From assembly GCF_003751445.1 (NCBI RefSeq), contig NZ_RJUU01000001.1, positions 2,981,001 through 3,045,000 of the forward strand: DNA of 64,000 nt, written 5' to 3'. Each line of letters opens with the position of its first letter. The first letter of the stretch is position 1. Below are positions 17,589 to 26,658 of the stretch, piece by piece. The notes beneath the pieces are model-generated. The model had not been told where the DNA came from and made no database searches. It saw only the letters and a list, made by a program, of their open reading frames with translations. A program made the position numbers and the translations under genes. This DNA is from Streptomyces sp. 840.1 (GTDB taxonomy: Bacteria; Actinomycetota; Actinomycetes; Streptomycetales; Streptomycetaceae).

Positions 17589-18958
17589 GGGTTTGATCCT
17601 TTCGAAGTACTCGACAGCAGTTCGACGTTGGCGTCGAACTGCCACAGCGGATTGGGGCCGTCACCGGTCGGCGTGCGCACCAGGAAGTAGCCGTTGACCT
17701 CCTTCGGTCCGTCGCCGTCCGCCACGAAGCGTCCGTCGGTCGTGACGTCGAGCTGGTAGACGGCCTGGCCGGTGGCGTCGATGCCGGGCAGGTGCCACGA
17801 GACGACGCAGCGCCAGTCGTTGCCCGGCCCTTCCGCGTCGACCCGGATGCTGCCCTTGTCGCACGCCGCCGTGGCGCGCAGCTGGGCCTCGGTGACGGCG
17901 GGCCGGTTCAGCTCACCGGTCTGGACGACGTAGAGGTGGGCGAAGGCGGTGGCCACGGCGCGCTCCACCTTGACCTGCGTGATCCCGGACCCGCTCACCG
18001 GAGACGGCGACGCGACGGCGACGAGCACGACCGTCACGGCGCCGATGCCGAGCAGCGGCAGCGCTCCGACGGTGAGGGCACGGCGCCCCGATCCGTCGGT
18101 GGCGAGGTTGGTGAAGTCGCGCCTCACGAACAGGGCGTACGCCAGCCAGGTCGCGGCCACCGCCCACACGAGGGAGACCGCGACGCCGAGCAGGAGCGGC
18201 CCCAGTTGCTGCGGCTCGGCGAAGAGGCCGTTCCAGGAGATGAAGGCGTAGCCGGGCAGGGCCACCCGCAGCGCGACGGGCAGCGGCAGCATCTGCGCGA
18301 GCTGCATCACGAGTGCCACGACGGCCGGCAGCAGCAGCCCCATCGGCGAGCGCCCGAGCGCGACGGATCCGAGCAGTCCGATCGCGGAGAGGGCGAGGGT
18401 CGGGGCGAGGGCGCAGGCCCAGGCGAGCAGCACCTTCCGGGCGGCGTCCGAGGCCGTGAGGAGGTGCCCGTCGAGGCCGGCCAGCGGGTGGTTCCCCACG
18501 GTCGCGAGGCCGCCCAGTGTGCTGGACACCATGAGCCCCGCCACCAGCACCAGGATGACGCCGAGGCTGGCCAGCGTCTTCGCCACGAAGATCCGCCCCG
18601 GTGAGCGCACGGCCACCAGCAGATGCCGCCAGGTGCCGAGCCGGTCCTCCGCCGCGAACACGTCTCCCGCGACCACCGATGTCACCAGGGGCAGCGCCCA
18701 GCTGCCCGCGAAGCCGAGCATGACGAGCGGCCCCGCCCAGCCGGTGGCGTGCATCCATCGTCCGAAGAGCGTGTCGACGGGCAGCGAACTCTGCCGGCTG
18801 ACCGCCGCGACGAACAGCGCGGGCACCACCCAGCACACCAGCACCAGCAGCCGGATCCGCCACTGCGACACGAGTTTGACGACCTCGAAGCGCAGGGCCC
18901 TGGCCACCGGGACCGGCCGGGGCGTGGCAACGTTGTCGAGGGTGTGGGTCGCCGTCAT
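17579..18958 (-). CDS. ABC transporter permease with C-terminal extracytoplasmic domain
   Basis: 459 residues, start ATG 18958, which overlaps the ATPase stop as ATGA. Six hydrophobic segments lie between about residues 30 and 335 (for example LLVLVCWVVPALFVAAV, LVMLGFAGSWALPLV, VILVLVAGLMVSSTL, LLLGVAVSLVWAVAATWLAYALF). This ABC-2-type permease partners the adjacent ATPase. Unusually, about 110 residues with a Cys pair (ACDKGS and WRCVVSW) follow the last membrane segment near TVVLVAVASP, so the protein has a large outer domain. The 10-bp overlap with the secreted phosphoesterase gene suggests all three products act together. Confidence 0.85.
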   Translation of the reverse strand: MTATHTLDNVATPRPVPVARALRFEVVKLVSQWRIRLLVLVCWVVPALFVAAVSRQSSLPVDTLFGRWMHATGWAGPLVMLGFAGSWALPLVTSVVAGDVFAAEDRLGTWRHLLVAVRSPGRIFVAKTLASLGVILVLVAGLMVSSTLGGLATVGNHPLAGLDGHLLTASDAARKVLLAWACALAPTLALSAIGLLGSVALGRSPMGLLLPAVVALVMQLAQMLPLPVALRVALPGYAFISWNGLFAEPQQLGPLLLGVAVSLVWAVAATWLAYALFVRRDFTNLATDGSGRRALTVGALPLLGIGAVTVVLVAVASPSPVSGSGITQVKVERAVATAFAHLYVVQTGELNRPAVTEAQLRATAACDKGSIRVDAEGPGNDWRCVVSWHLPGIDATGQAVYQLDVTTDGRFVADGDGPKEVNGYFLVRTPTGDGPNPLWQFDANVELLSSTSKGSNPCR

Positions 18959-20100
18959 CGCGCGGTCTCCAGGGAGGGGGTGTGCTCCGGGCCGTGCCCG
19001 TCCCGGCGCGTGCCGGCCGGCTCGACGTGTGCCCGCCCGTCCGGCTCGTCGTCTGGCCCGGCGGCCCGTTGCCCGGTGAGCGCGAGGAACGCCGACTCCA
19101 ACGGCGAGACCACCGGGGTCAGTTCGCGCAGTGCGATGCCCGCTGTCACCAGTCGGCTGACCAGGGTGTCGAGCGCGGGCGGGAGCGCGCGCACGACGAG
19201 CGCGGCACGGCCGGGGCGCGGCTGCGCGGCGTCCACGACGTGCACGCCGGGGGTGTCGGCGGCGATCCCGCGCGCCGCCTCGGCGGGCGAGGCCAGCAGC
19301 CGGTAGTCGAGTTCCCGGTGCGGGGCGGCCAGGTCGCTCAGCGGTCCGGAGAACAGGACCCGGCCCGTGGCGAGGATGGTGACGTCGGAGCAGAGCGCTT
19401 CCAGGTCGTCCATGCGATGGCTGGACATGACGACGGCGGTGCCGCCCGCCGCGAGCCGGGTCAGGACGCGGTGCACGTGGCGGGCGCCCGCCGGGTCCAG
19501 GCCGTTCGCGGGTTCGTCGAGGATCAGCAGCCGGGGCTCGGTGAGCAGCGCGGCGGCGAGACCGAGGCGCTGGCGCATGCCGAGCGAGAAGCCGCGGGTG
19601 CGGTCGTCGGCGACGTCGGTGAGGCCGACCTGGTCGAGTACGTCGTCGATCCTGGGCGTGCGCGCGTCGCGGCCGTGCAGCGCGGCGAGCGCCGCGAGGT
19701 TCTGGCGGGCGGTGAGCGAGGGGTACAGGCCGGGGCCGTCCACGAATCCGGCGACGCCCTCGGGCGGTGCGAGAGCCCGTCCGACGGTCGTTCCGAGGAT
19801 GTCCAGGGTGCCGCCGTCCGCGACGCCCAGGCCGAGGAGCAGGCCCAGCAGTGTCGTCTTGCCGGCGCCGTTCGGCCCGGCAAGGCCGTGGATCCGGCCC
19901 CGCCCCACCTCCAGGTCCACCCCGTCGAGCGCGATGACGTCGCCGAAGGTCCTGGTGATGCCGCAGGCCCGTACGGCGAGCGGGCCGTCCGGTCCGCTCC
20001 ATCCGTCCGGCCCGTCCGGCCCGTCGGGTCCGTCCGGCCCGTCGGGTCCGTCCGGCCCGTCGGGTCCGTCCGACCCGGCTGGTCTGTCCGGCCTCTTCAC
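18955..20100 (-). CDS. ABC transporter ATP-binding protein
   Basis: 381 residues from GTG 20100, which has AGAGAGG seven bases upstream. Walker A GPNGAGKTT, Q-loop region PSLTARQNLAAL, signature FSLGMRQRLGLAAAL, Walker B RLLILDEP and the switch His in SSHRMDD are all intact, so it should hydrolyse ATP. Residues about 9-30 are a Gly-Pro-Asp repeat encoded by a 9-bp-periodic GC-rich repeat, a low-complexity tail unlikely to belong to the ABC fold. It drives the ABC-2 permease encoded immediately downstream (ATGA overlap). Confidence 0.92.
   Translation of the reverse strand: MKRPDRPAGSDGPDGPDGPDGPDGPDGPDGPDGWSGPDGPLAVRACGITRTFGDVIALDGVDLEVGRGRIHGLAGPNGAGKTTLLGLLLGLGVADGGTLDILGTTVGRALAPPEGVAGFVDGPGLYPSLTARQNLAALAALHGRDARTPRIDDVLDQVGLTDVADDRTRGFSLGMRQRLGLAAALLTEPRLLILDEPANGLDPAGARHVHRVLTRLAAGGTAVVMSSHRMDDLEALCSDVTILATGRVLFSGPLSDLAAPHRELDYRLLASPAEAARGIAADTPGVHVVDAAQPRPGRAALVVRALPPALDTLVSRLVTAGIALRELTPVVSPLESAFLALTGQRAAGPDDEPDGRAHVEPAGTRRDGHGPEHTPSLETAR
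20000..20092 (-). repeat. Gly-Pro-Asp coding low-complexity repeat
   Basis: A run of near-identical 9-bp and 18-bp units (GTCCGGCCCGTCGG type) encoding (Gly-Pro-Asp)n at the N-terminus of the ABC ATPase. Such repeats expand and contract by slippage. Confidence 0.8.
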
Positions 20101-20521
20101 GGGGGCACCTCTCTCTCGCAGGCTCCACGACCTTAGGGAGCCCATGAGGCGGGTACAGACGCGAGAAGGTGAACACGCAGGGAACGAGTGGCAATTGCCG
20201 TCCCAAGGACCTCACGCCCAGTCGGGGTGCTTTCCTGTGGCGACCGCTGCCGAGGGAAATCTGCTTCGAGGTAGGGGAGTTGCCTCAGCGGACCGGTCCC
20301 GACCGTGCTCCGCCGCGACGTGCGTGACCGGCGTCCGGGACTGCGCTCCTGGAGAATCGGGCCTGTGCTCGTGCGGCGGTGTTCCGTGCCACGGGCCACC
20401 GCGCGGCGATTCGTCCCGTCGACCAGCCGGTCGACGGGACGAGGGTGGACCGGATCAACAACGGCGTCCGCGCGGTGACCAGGATCCGGGACTCACCACG
20501 ACGGGTAAGCCCGGGGCCGGC
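20101..20521. other. 421-bp intergenic region
   Basis: The region lies between the accessory gene of the eccE operon and the ABC operon, both leftward. It holds the strong terminator hairpin at 20411 and presumably the ABC operon promoter between there and 20108. No coding sequence is supported. Confidence 0.6.
20411..20442 (-). terminator. Terminator hairpin of the eccE operon
   Basis: TCGTCCCGTCGACC (20411-20424) pairs perfectly over 14 bp with GGTCGACGGGACGA (20429-20442) around a 4-nt AGCC loop. It is about 80 nt beyond the stop of the 20522 gene on the minus strand, so it likely ends the leftward T7SS transcript. Confidence 0.75.
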
Positions 20522-21337
20522 TCAGTCCAGGCGGCGCGGGACTCCGAGGAGCCCCGCCTCGATGTCGGTCGGCTGCAGCTTGACGAGCTTGCGGTGCTGG
20601 GTCGTGCACCACAGCACCATGTCGTCACCGAGCGAGGGCAGCGCCTCTGCCTGCACCTGCGGCAGCCGCAGGAGCCGGCCCAGGACCGCGGCCTCCTCCG
20701 GGGAGACCCGCTGGATCCCGACGAGCCCCGCGTTCTCGATCAGCTTCGGCGCCGTCGGACCCAGGAACGGCATCAGCGTCAGCACGGACTGCCAGGGCCC
20801 CGTCGCCAGCCGGCTGCGGGGCGGGCGCATACCGCAGTCCCGTACGACGAGGACGGGGCTGGTGACCGAAGCGCCCTGCGGGCCCACCTGCTTCACGTCG
20901 TGCACCGTCATGCACTGCTGGCCGCCGCCCGCCGCCTGCGCGAGCCCCGTCCAGGCCTGCGGCCTGGCCGTCTCGACGGCGACGCGCGCACCGGTACCGG
21001 CCGTGCGCAGCGCCAGCACCTGCGCCGTCCACACGCTGCCGATGACCACGACATCGAGCTGCGTGGGGCGGAACAGGCCGAGCACCGCAGGCTGCCCCTT
21101 GGCGTCGACGCCCGCCACGACCCCGTCGTCGCCGAGCGGAAGCCTCAGCGCGGCGAGCTGCTCCACGGGCAGTACGTGCCGGTCGCGGCGCGGCCCGAGC
21201 AGCCCGAACCCGGGCCTGCTCCGCCCGGCCGCCTGCGGAGCGGAACGGGCCGGGGCGGAAGGACCCGGGACGCCGGGCATCGGACCGGACGGAGCCGGGC
21301 CGGTGGGGCCGGCGGTCGTCGTACGACGGGGGCTCAA
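20522..21337 (-). CDS. Type VII secretion locus accessory protein (unnamed)
   Basis: 271 residues from a TTG at 21337, with GGAGG upstream. It overlaps the eccE stop by 4 bp (TTGA), so it is coupled to eccE. The first ~45 residues are Pro/Ala/Gly-rich; the rest is a globular alpha/beta domain (VLPVEQLAALRLPLGDDGVVAGVDAKG, VLGLFRPTQLDVVVIG, SVLTLMPFLGPTAPKLI, EEAAVLGRLLRLPQVQ). There is no signal peptide or membrane segment. I know it only as the gene paired with eccE in Streptomyces ESX loci. A cytoplasmic partner of EccE or EccC is a guess. Confidence 0.7.
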   Translation of the reverse strand: MSPRRTTTAGPTGPAPSGPMPGVPGPSAPARSAPQAAGRSRPGFGLLGPRRDRHVLPVEQLAALRLPLGDDGVVAGVDAKGQPAVLGLFRPTQLDVVVIGSVWTAQVLALRTAGTGARVAVETARPQAWTGLAQAAGGGQQCMTVHDVKQVGPQGASVTSPVLVVRDCGMRPPRSRLATGPWQSVLTLMPFLGPTAPKLIENAGLVGIQRVSPEEAAVLGRLLRLPQVQAEALPSLGDDMVLWCTTQHRKLVKLQPTDIEAGLLGVPRRLD

Positions 21338-22572
21338 CGGGTACCTCCGAGGGGCAGGGTGGCCAGCACACCGGGCAGCTGCTCGCGGTCCAGCCGTACG
21401 AGGCTGACCTTCACGCCTCGCGCGGCACGCTCCAACTGCCGCCTTACCGAAACGAGTTCGTTACTGCCGCGCGCCGTGAGCCGGACGTGTCCGCTGACGG
21501 CCGGAGCGCCACCGGTCCCGCGCGACACCGCCAGGCTGAACGTGCTGGCCAGCGCCGGCATCGAGGTGAGCAGCGCCACCAGCTGCGCCGTGGGCGCCGC
21601 ACCCGCGCCCAGGTGCGGCCAGCGGCCGACCCAGTACGTGGTGTGCCAGCGGTCGTCGCAGCGCCAGGCGCGGGTGGACTCCGTGGTGCGCCGCAGCGGG
21701 GCGTCCGCCCGCACCGCCAGCGCACTGGCCTGCGGGCTCACCCCGGCCGACGTCGCGAGCGCGGATGTCACCTGCGCCTCGGTCATGACCGACGCGTCGA
21801 ACCCCGCCCCGGTCAGCCGGCTCGCCAGCTGGTCCGTGGCGCGCAGCAGCGCCCGCTGCGCTCCGCCGATCCCGCCACCGCGGGCGCGTACCGCCTCCGG
21901 GCACAGCTCGGGGGCGAGCTTCAGCGCGATCCACGTCAGCCGGATCGCGGGGGTGCCGGCCTGGGCCTGGAGCGGCGCGTACGAACGGGCCGCCGCGGCC
22001 TGCTCCGGCAGATGCGGTCCGGGCGCGGGCTGCGTGTGCTGGACGACCTGCACCGACTCCAGCCGGATGTCGTCCACCTCGAGTGCGTCGTGCAGCAGAC
22101 CGAGCTCCAGCGGCCGGGCGTCCCGCGCCGACCGCAGCGGTTCGTCGCGCGGCTGCACGAGCAGCAGCGCCGTCAGGAACGTCCCGTCGCCCACCATCCC
22201 GATGGAGCGCTCACGCTGCCGGTCGGTGTAGGTGTAGGTCCGCAGCGCCGCGTCGCACTCGACGACCGGCGCGAGCGCCGGGTCCAGCCCGTCCGCGGAC
22301 CATGGCTGCCGGGCGGCGCGCAGCCGCCCGCGCAGCGCCATGACCGCGTTGAGCCACTCCACCACCGGGCGTCCCCGCCGCCGCACGACCGCCAGTAGCA
22401 CCAGCACCGCCGCGACCAGGCCCATCGGCACCAGCATGACCCTGTTCGTCACCCACGCGATCAGCATCAGCGCGCCGGCGACCTCCATCAACACCACCTG
22501 GTGCAGCCGAACCCCACCGATGCGTCCTGGCTTCGGGTGCACGCTCATCACTGCGGTCGTCGCGCTGCTCAT
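21334..22572 (-). CDS. eccE: Type VII secretion core protein EccE
   Basis: 412 residues. Two adjacent membrane segments near the N-terminus (about 28-45 and 47-64: LMLIAWVTNRVMLVPMGLVAAVLVLLAVV) are followed by RRRGRPVVEWLNAVMALRGR and a large soluble domain, the EccE layout. EccE sits at the periphery of the ESX inner-membrane complex with EccB, EccC and EccD. The gene runs opposite to eccB, the usual Streptomyces order. An alternative start at 22548 (ATGAGC) exists; the first ATG is kept. Confidence 0.85.
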   Translation of the reverse strand: MSSATTAVMSVHPKPGRIGGVRLHQVVLMEVAGALMLIAWVTNRVMLVPMGLVAAVLVLLAVVRRRGRPVVEWLNAVMALRGRLRAARQPWSADGLDPALAPVVECDAALRTYTYTDRQRERSIGMVGDGTFLTALLLVQPRDEPLRSARDARPLELGLLHDALEVDDIRLESVQVVQHTQPAPGPHLPEQAAAARSYAPLQAQAGTPAIRLTWIALKLAPELCPEAVRARGGGIGGAQRALLRATDQLASRLTGAGFDASVMTEAQVTSALATSAGVSPQASALAVRADAPLRRTTESTRAWRCDDRWHTTYWVGRWPHLGAGAAPTAQLVALLTSMPALASTFSLAVSRGTGGAPAVSGHVRLTARGSNELVSVRRQLERAARGVKVSLVRLDREQLPGVLATLPLGGTR

Positions 22573-22829
22573 CCCCCGGTATGTCCCTCCGTGTCACGGC
22601 ACTACGGCGTGTGCGAGCCGGACCGGCGCGATTCGCACACGGGCCCGCGACCGCCAACTGTCCCACGCCCGGCGTCGAGGCGTTCGAATGGGGGCTCGGG
22701 GCCCGCGGCCGGACGGGAGCGTTTGGCAGACTCCCTGAATCATGTACCCGCACGGCGGCGGACGAGGGTCGGCGGGCATAGTGGTGGCGGTTCGCGAGGC
22801 ATCAACAACCACGGGGAGAATTCGGGCAG

Positions 22830-24380
22830 ATGGCATCACGGCGGGACGAACTCAACGCCTACACCTTCGCGAAGAAGCGGCTGGTCGCCGCCTTTCTGCA
22901 GCCCTCCGCAGCCGGTACGGACGAGGCGGCGCCGCGCCCGCTGCGCGCGCTGGTGCCGGGAGTGGTGGTGGGCGCCCTGCTGCTCGCGGGCTTCGGGGCC
23001 TGGGGGATCTTCAAGCCCAAGGTGCCCGAGGGCTGGGACAAGCCCGGTGCCCATGTCATCGTCGGCAGTGAGTCGACGACGCGCTACGTCGTCCTGGAGA
23101 CCAAGGGCGTCAAGCGCCTGCACCCGGTGCTGAACTTCTCCTCCGCGAAGCTCCTCCTGGACCCGGGCGCCTCCTCGGTGCTCCAGGTGAAGGAGTCCGA
23201 GCTGGACAGCGGGAAGCTGCAGCGCGGTCCGATGCTCGGCATACCGTACGCACCCGACCGGCTGCCCAGCGAGGAGGACGCCGGCCGCAACAAGCTGTGG
23301 GTCGTCTGCGAGCAGCCCGGCGCCGGGTCCGGCGGGGCCGTGCAGAAGGCGGTCTTCCTGCTCGCCGACCGCGACGCGGAGAAGGTCGGCGGCAAGAAGC
23401 AGCTCCACGGCGGCCAGGCCCTCTACGTCGAGGCGGACGGCGCCAACGGCACCAGGTACCTGGTGGACGCGGACGGCACCCAGCACGTCATCGGGACCAC
23501 CGGCGGCGACAAGCCCTCCGCCCGCGACGAGGTGCTGCGCCGCTCGCTGTTCAGCGAGGGCGCCCGGCCCCAGAAGGTCACCAAGGACTGGCTCGGCACC
23601 CTGCACGCCGGCGCCCCCATCGACTTCCCGAAGCTGCCCGGCAAGGCCGGCGCCCCGGCCGGCGTCAGCGGCCTGGACCCCCGCCTGAACAAGGTGGGCA
23701 CGGTGCTCAAGGCCGTGGCCGGCAACGGCATGCAGCAGTACGTCGTCCTGCCGGGCTCGGTCGCGCCCGTGTCCGACCTCGTCGCCAGGCTCCTCCTGAC
23801 GAGCCCGGAGGCGGCGGTGCTGGGCCAGAAGGCGCAGGCCACCGAGGTGGGGCCGCAGTCCTTCACCTCGTCCCCGGACGAGTTCTACGCGAAGTACGGC
23901 TGGCCGAGGAGCGTCCCGACGCAGGCCAACGACACCGCCTCCCCGACCGGAACCGTCTGCAACGTGCTGCACGGTGTCACCCGGACAGGCGTCCCGAAAC
24001 TGACGACCTGGGCCGGTTCCGGATACCCGGTCCGCTTCCTGGACGGGGCCACCAGCGCGTACGTCACGCCGGGCAGCGGTGTGCTGTACCGGCAGTTCAA
24101 CGGTGCGTCCCCCACCACCGGCTCACTCTTCCTGGTGACGGACACCGGGCTGCGTTACGCCGTACAGACGAACAACGACAGCAGCGCGGACCCCTCGAAG
24201 ATCGGTGCCACCGGCAAGCCCACGACGCCGGAGGAACAGGCCGCCCAGGTCAACCAGGCCCAGACCAGGCTCGGCTACGCGAACGTCAAGCCGCTGCCGG
24301 TGCCGGACAACTGGTCCAACCTCCTGCCCAAGGGGCCACGGCTCGACACGAACAGTGCCAAACAGCCGCAGAGTTCCTGA
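22830..24380 (+). CDS. eccB: Type VII secretion core protein EccB
   Basis: 516 residues. MASRRDELNAYTFAKKRLVAAFLQPS is the canonical EccB N-terminus. One membrane segment lies at about residues 43-61 (LVPGVVVGALLLAGFGAWGIF). The rest is the periplasm-side repeat domain with R1-R4-like units and a central GTVCNVLHG Cys that can pair with CEQPGAG. EccB anchors the ESX complex toward the cell wall; some homologues hydrolyse ATP weakly. It precedes mycP by about 20 bp. Confidence 0.93.
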   Translation: MASRRDELNAYTFAKKRLVAAFLQPSAAGTDEAAPRPLRALVPGVVVGALLLAGFGAWGIFKPKVPEGWDKPGAHVIVGSESTTRYVVLETKGVKRLHPVLNFSSAKLLLDPGASSVLQVKESELDSGKLQRGPMLGIPYAPDRLPSEEDAGRNKLWVVCEQPGAGSGGAVQKAVFLLADRDAEKVGGKKQLHGGQALYVEADGANGTRYLVDADGTQHVIGTTGGDKPSARDEVLRRSLFSEGARPQKVTKDWLGTLHAGAPIDFPKLPGKAGAPAGVSGLDPRLNKVGTVLKAVAGNGMQQYVVLPGSVAPVSDLVARLLLTSPEAAVLGQKAQATEVGPQSFTSSPDEFYAKYGWPRSVPTQANDTASPTGTVCNVLHGVTRTGVPKLTTWAGSGYPVRFLDGATSAYVTPGSGVLYRQFNGASPTTGSLFLVTDTGLRYAVQTNNDSSADPSKIGATGKPTTPEEQAAQVNQAQTRLGYANVKPLPVPDNWSNLLPKGPRLDTNSAKQPQSS

Positions 24381-24403
24381 GGACGGGGAGGAGGAGGCCC
24401 GTG

Positions 24404-25753
24404 ATGACCACTAGCAAGACTCAAAACACCCGTATCACCCACAGAACCCCTAACACCCTTAACACCCTCAATATTCGCAACTCTCTTACCGGAGTCCGTT
24501 CCTCGGCAGTCGTGCTGCTCCTGGCGGTCGCGGCGGGCGCCGGCCTGCCGGGGCTCGCGGCCGCGGACGACTCCGACCCGCAATCGGGTTCGGAGGCCAG
24601 CGGTGAGTGCACCTTCCCCATGAAGAAGCAGATCCAGGGCCGCCCCTGGGCGCTCCAGCGGCTGGTCTTCGACCAGCTCTGGCAGGACACCAAGGGCAAG
24701 GGCGTCCGGGTCGCGGTGATCGACACCGGTGTCGACGACACGAATCCGCAGCTGACGTCCGCCGTCGACCGCGCGGCCGGGACCGATCTGCTGCCGCCGC
24801 CCAAGGACGGCTCCCAGGACCCGGCCGCGAAGGGCAAGGGCAAGGGCAAGCCGAGCGGTGGTGACGGGACCGTCGATCCCATCGGCCACGGCACCAAGGT
24901 CGCCGGCATCATCGCGGCCCGCCCGCGCGCGGGCACGGGCTTCGTCGGTCTCGCCCCGGAAGCGACGATCATCCCCATCCGGCAGAACGACGACAAGAGC
25001 ACCGGCACCGCGACGACGATGGCCGCGGCCATCCGGCACGCCATCGCGAAGAAGGCCCAGGTCATCAACATCTCCCAGGACACCGCCAAGCCCCTGCGGG
25101 CGGACTCGGACCTGGAGCTCGCGGTACGCGAGGCCCTGAACAGGGACATCGTCGTGGTCGCGTCCGCCGGCAACGACGGCCTCGCCGGAAACGTCAAGGT
25201 GACGTACCCGGCGGCCTACAAGGGCGTCCTGGCGGTGGCCGCCTCGGACCGCAACGACGAGCGGGCGCCGTTCTCCCAGACCGGCGACTTCGTCGGGGTG
25301 GCGGCGCCGGGCGTCGACATGGTGTCCACCGTCCCCAAGGGCGGCCAGTGCGTCGACAACGGCACGAGCTTCTCGGCCCCGTACGTCGCCGGGGTCGCCG
25401 CGCTCCTGCGGGCCAAGCACCCGGGCTGGAAGCAGTACCAGGTGGTGGCCCAGATCGAGCAGACGGCGGAACGCGCGGTCAACGGCCGGGACGAGTTCGT
25501 CGGGTGGGGAGTGGTCGACCCGGTGCGCGCCCTCAACGACGACGAACATCCCCTGAACGCCCCGACCCCGGACCGGGCGGTGTCAAATGGTCCCGCCGGC
25601 CCGGAACCAATCGCGCTCCAGATGGGTGAAACAAGGAAGGAGCGGATCTCCCGGATCTCGATCTACGTGTTGGCTACCACGGGTCTACTCGTGGCAGTGA
25701 TCGCGGGCGTCGCGATCGTGTTGCGTGACCGTCGCAGCCGAGTAATTAGGTGA
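24404..25753 (+). CDS. mycP: Type VII secretion serine protease, mycosin 1
   Basis: 449 residues, ATG 24404 (a GTG one codon earlier is possible; GGAGGAGG precedes both). Signal peptide ends at LAAADD. The subtilisin triad is intact: Asp107 (VIDTGVD), His162 (GHGTKVAGI) and Ser322 (GTSFSAPYVAG), with the oxyanion Asn in SAGNDG. A Lys/Gly/Pro-rich insert lies between Asp and His, as in other mycosins. One C-terminal membrane segment (IYVLATTGLLVAVIAGVAIVL) and a basic tail anchor it with the protease outside. MycP stabilises the ESX complex and trims substrates. Confidence 0.93.
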   Translation: MTTSKTQNTRITHRTPNTLNTLNIRNSLTGVRSSAVVLLLAVAAGAGLPGLAAADDSDPQSGSEASGECTFPMKKQIQGRPWALQRLVFDQLWQDTKGKGVRVAVIDTGVDDTNPQLTSAVDRAAGTDLLPPPKDGSQDPAAKGKGKGKPSGGDGTVDPIGHGTKVAGIIAARPRAGTGFVGLAPEATIIPIRQNDDKSTGTATTMAAAIRHAIAKKAQVINISQDTAKPLRADSDLELAVREALNRDIVVVASAGNDGLAGNVKVTYPAAYKGVLAVAASDRNDERAPFSQTGDFVGVAAPGVDMVSTVPKGGQCVDNGTSFSAPYVAGVAALLRAKHPGWKQYQVVAQIEQTAERAVNGRDEFVGWGVVDPVRALNDDEHPLNAPTPDRAVSNGPAGPEPIALQMGETRKERISRISIYVLATTGLLVAVIAGVAIVLRDRRSRVIR

Positions 25754-25785
25754 ATATCCAACAACTCAGTTCAAGACTAAGGCTG

Positions 25786-25814
25786 TTGGAATGCGTGGCG
25801 GCCGCAGCTAAACT
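25786..25814 (+). promoter_or_regulatory. Candidate promoter of the esx genes
   Basis: TTGGAA (25786-25791), a 17-bp spacer and TAAACT (25809-25814) form a reasonable HrdB-type promoter, predicting a start near 25821 and an ~80-nt leader before the first WXG100 gene. A perfect TTGACA at 25819-ish lacks a matching -10. Confidence 0.45.
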
Positions 25815-25899
25815 GATAATTGACAACTTTGGTCCGATGTACGCGTGGTAGCGACAGGTAAGCAGCCCGCGACATCCGATTCATGGGGGAAGGTGCGTT

Positions 25900-26250
25900 A
25901 TGTCAGACAAGCTCAAGCACTCAGCTGATCAAATTGACAGTCTCATCCGCGAACTCGGCCACATGCACGACACGCTCCAGGGCAGGATCACTCACCTCAA
26001 CGGGGTCATCGACGCCGTGGAGGGCCACTGGAAGGGTGTCGCGGCCAACGCGTACAACGGCCTCCAGACGCAGGTCAACCTCGATGTGCGCGACCTGAAG
26101 GACCTCCTCGACTTCACCCAGGAGGCCGTCCGGATGAGCAAGGACGGCTTCGACGCGGAGGAAGTGGAGCAGCTCAACAAGTTCAAGGGCGTCGACGGCG
26201 TCGGCAACACGGGCAGCAACGGGGTCCTGGACCGCTTCCAGGTCTCCTAG
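25900..26250 (+). CDS. esxB: WXG100 protein, EsxB-like
   Basis: 116 residues forming a helix-turn-helix hairpin with the WXG motif at Trp44 (HWKGVAANAYNG). It is slightly longer than usual because of a flexible C-terminal tail (GVDGVGNTGSNG). It is expected to pair with the next protein and leave the cell as a heterodimer through the ESX channel. The start ATG 25900 has GGGGGAAGG upstream. No YxxxD/E export tail is visible here; it is present on the partner. Confidence 0.88.
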   Translation: MSDKLKHSADQIDSLIRELGHMHDTLQGRITHLNGVIDAVEGHWKGVAANAYNGLQTQVNLDVRDLKDLLDFTQEAVRMSKDGFDAEEVEQLNKFKGVDGVGNTGSNGVLDRFQVS

Positions 26251-26303
26251 TAACCCGCCCTCGCAACCTGCCCTCAACTCGCTTCGCATCAGGAGACCGT
26301 TCC

Positions 26304-26585
26304 ATGGAGATTACGTACTCAGGGGTTGTAGAAGCCTCGAACCAGGTCAAGTCGACCGCCAACACCATCAAGGGTCAGCTCGACGACCTGAACACCAAGG
26401 TCAAGGCAGTCGTCGCCACCTGGGACGGTGAGACGCAGCGCGCGTTCTACGACCGTCACCGCGGTTGGGACGTCAAGGTCAACCACATGCACGAGACGCT
26501 GCTGTCGATTTCGACGAGGCTCATGGAAGCCACCGAGGGCTACCGGGCGAACGACCTGGCCCAGTCCCGGCGCTTCCAGGGCTGA
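26304..26585 (+). CDS. esxA: WXG100 protein, EsxA-like, with YxxxD signal
   Basis: 93 residues, two amphipathic helices joined at Trp40-Asp-Gly (the WXG turn). The C-terminal tail carries YRAND (Tyr80 to Asp84), the YxxxD/E type VII export signal recognised by EccC. It lies 53 bp after the EsxB-like gene and is surely co-transcribed. Which of the two corresponds to EsxA or EsxB of other species cannot be settled by eye; the YxxxD side is usually called EsxB in mycobacteria. Confidence 0.88.
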   Translation: MEITYSGVVEASNQVKSTANTIKGQLDDLNTKVKAVVATWDGETQRAFYDRHRGWDVKVNHMHETLLSISTRLMEATEGYRANDLAQSRRFQG

Positions 26586-26623
26586 CCCAGGCTCAGATGA
26601 CTCACGACGGAACCGGCACGATG

Positions 26624-26658
26624 TGGGTGTGGGATGCGGCCGACGCATCCCACACCCA
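26624..26658 (+). terminator. Perfect 15-bp hairpin after the esx pair
   Basis: TGGGTGTGGGATGCG (26624-26638) pairs with CGCATCCCACACCCA (26644-26658) around a GCCGA loop. There is no T-tract and the next gene starts 39 bp on. It probably attenuates read-through and protects the 3-prime end of an abundant esx mRNA. Confidence 0.65.

Noticed and set aside
15303..17690. 795-codon plus-strand reading
   Set aside because: Antisense to the phosphoesterase gene; Arg/Val/Gly/Asp-rich without motifs.
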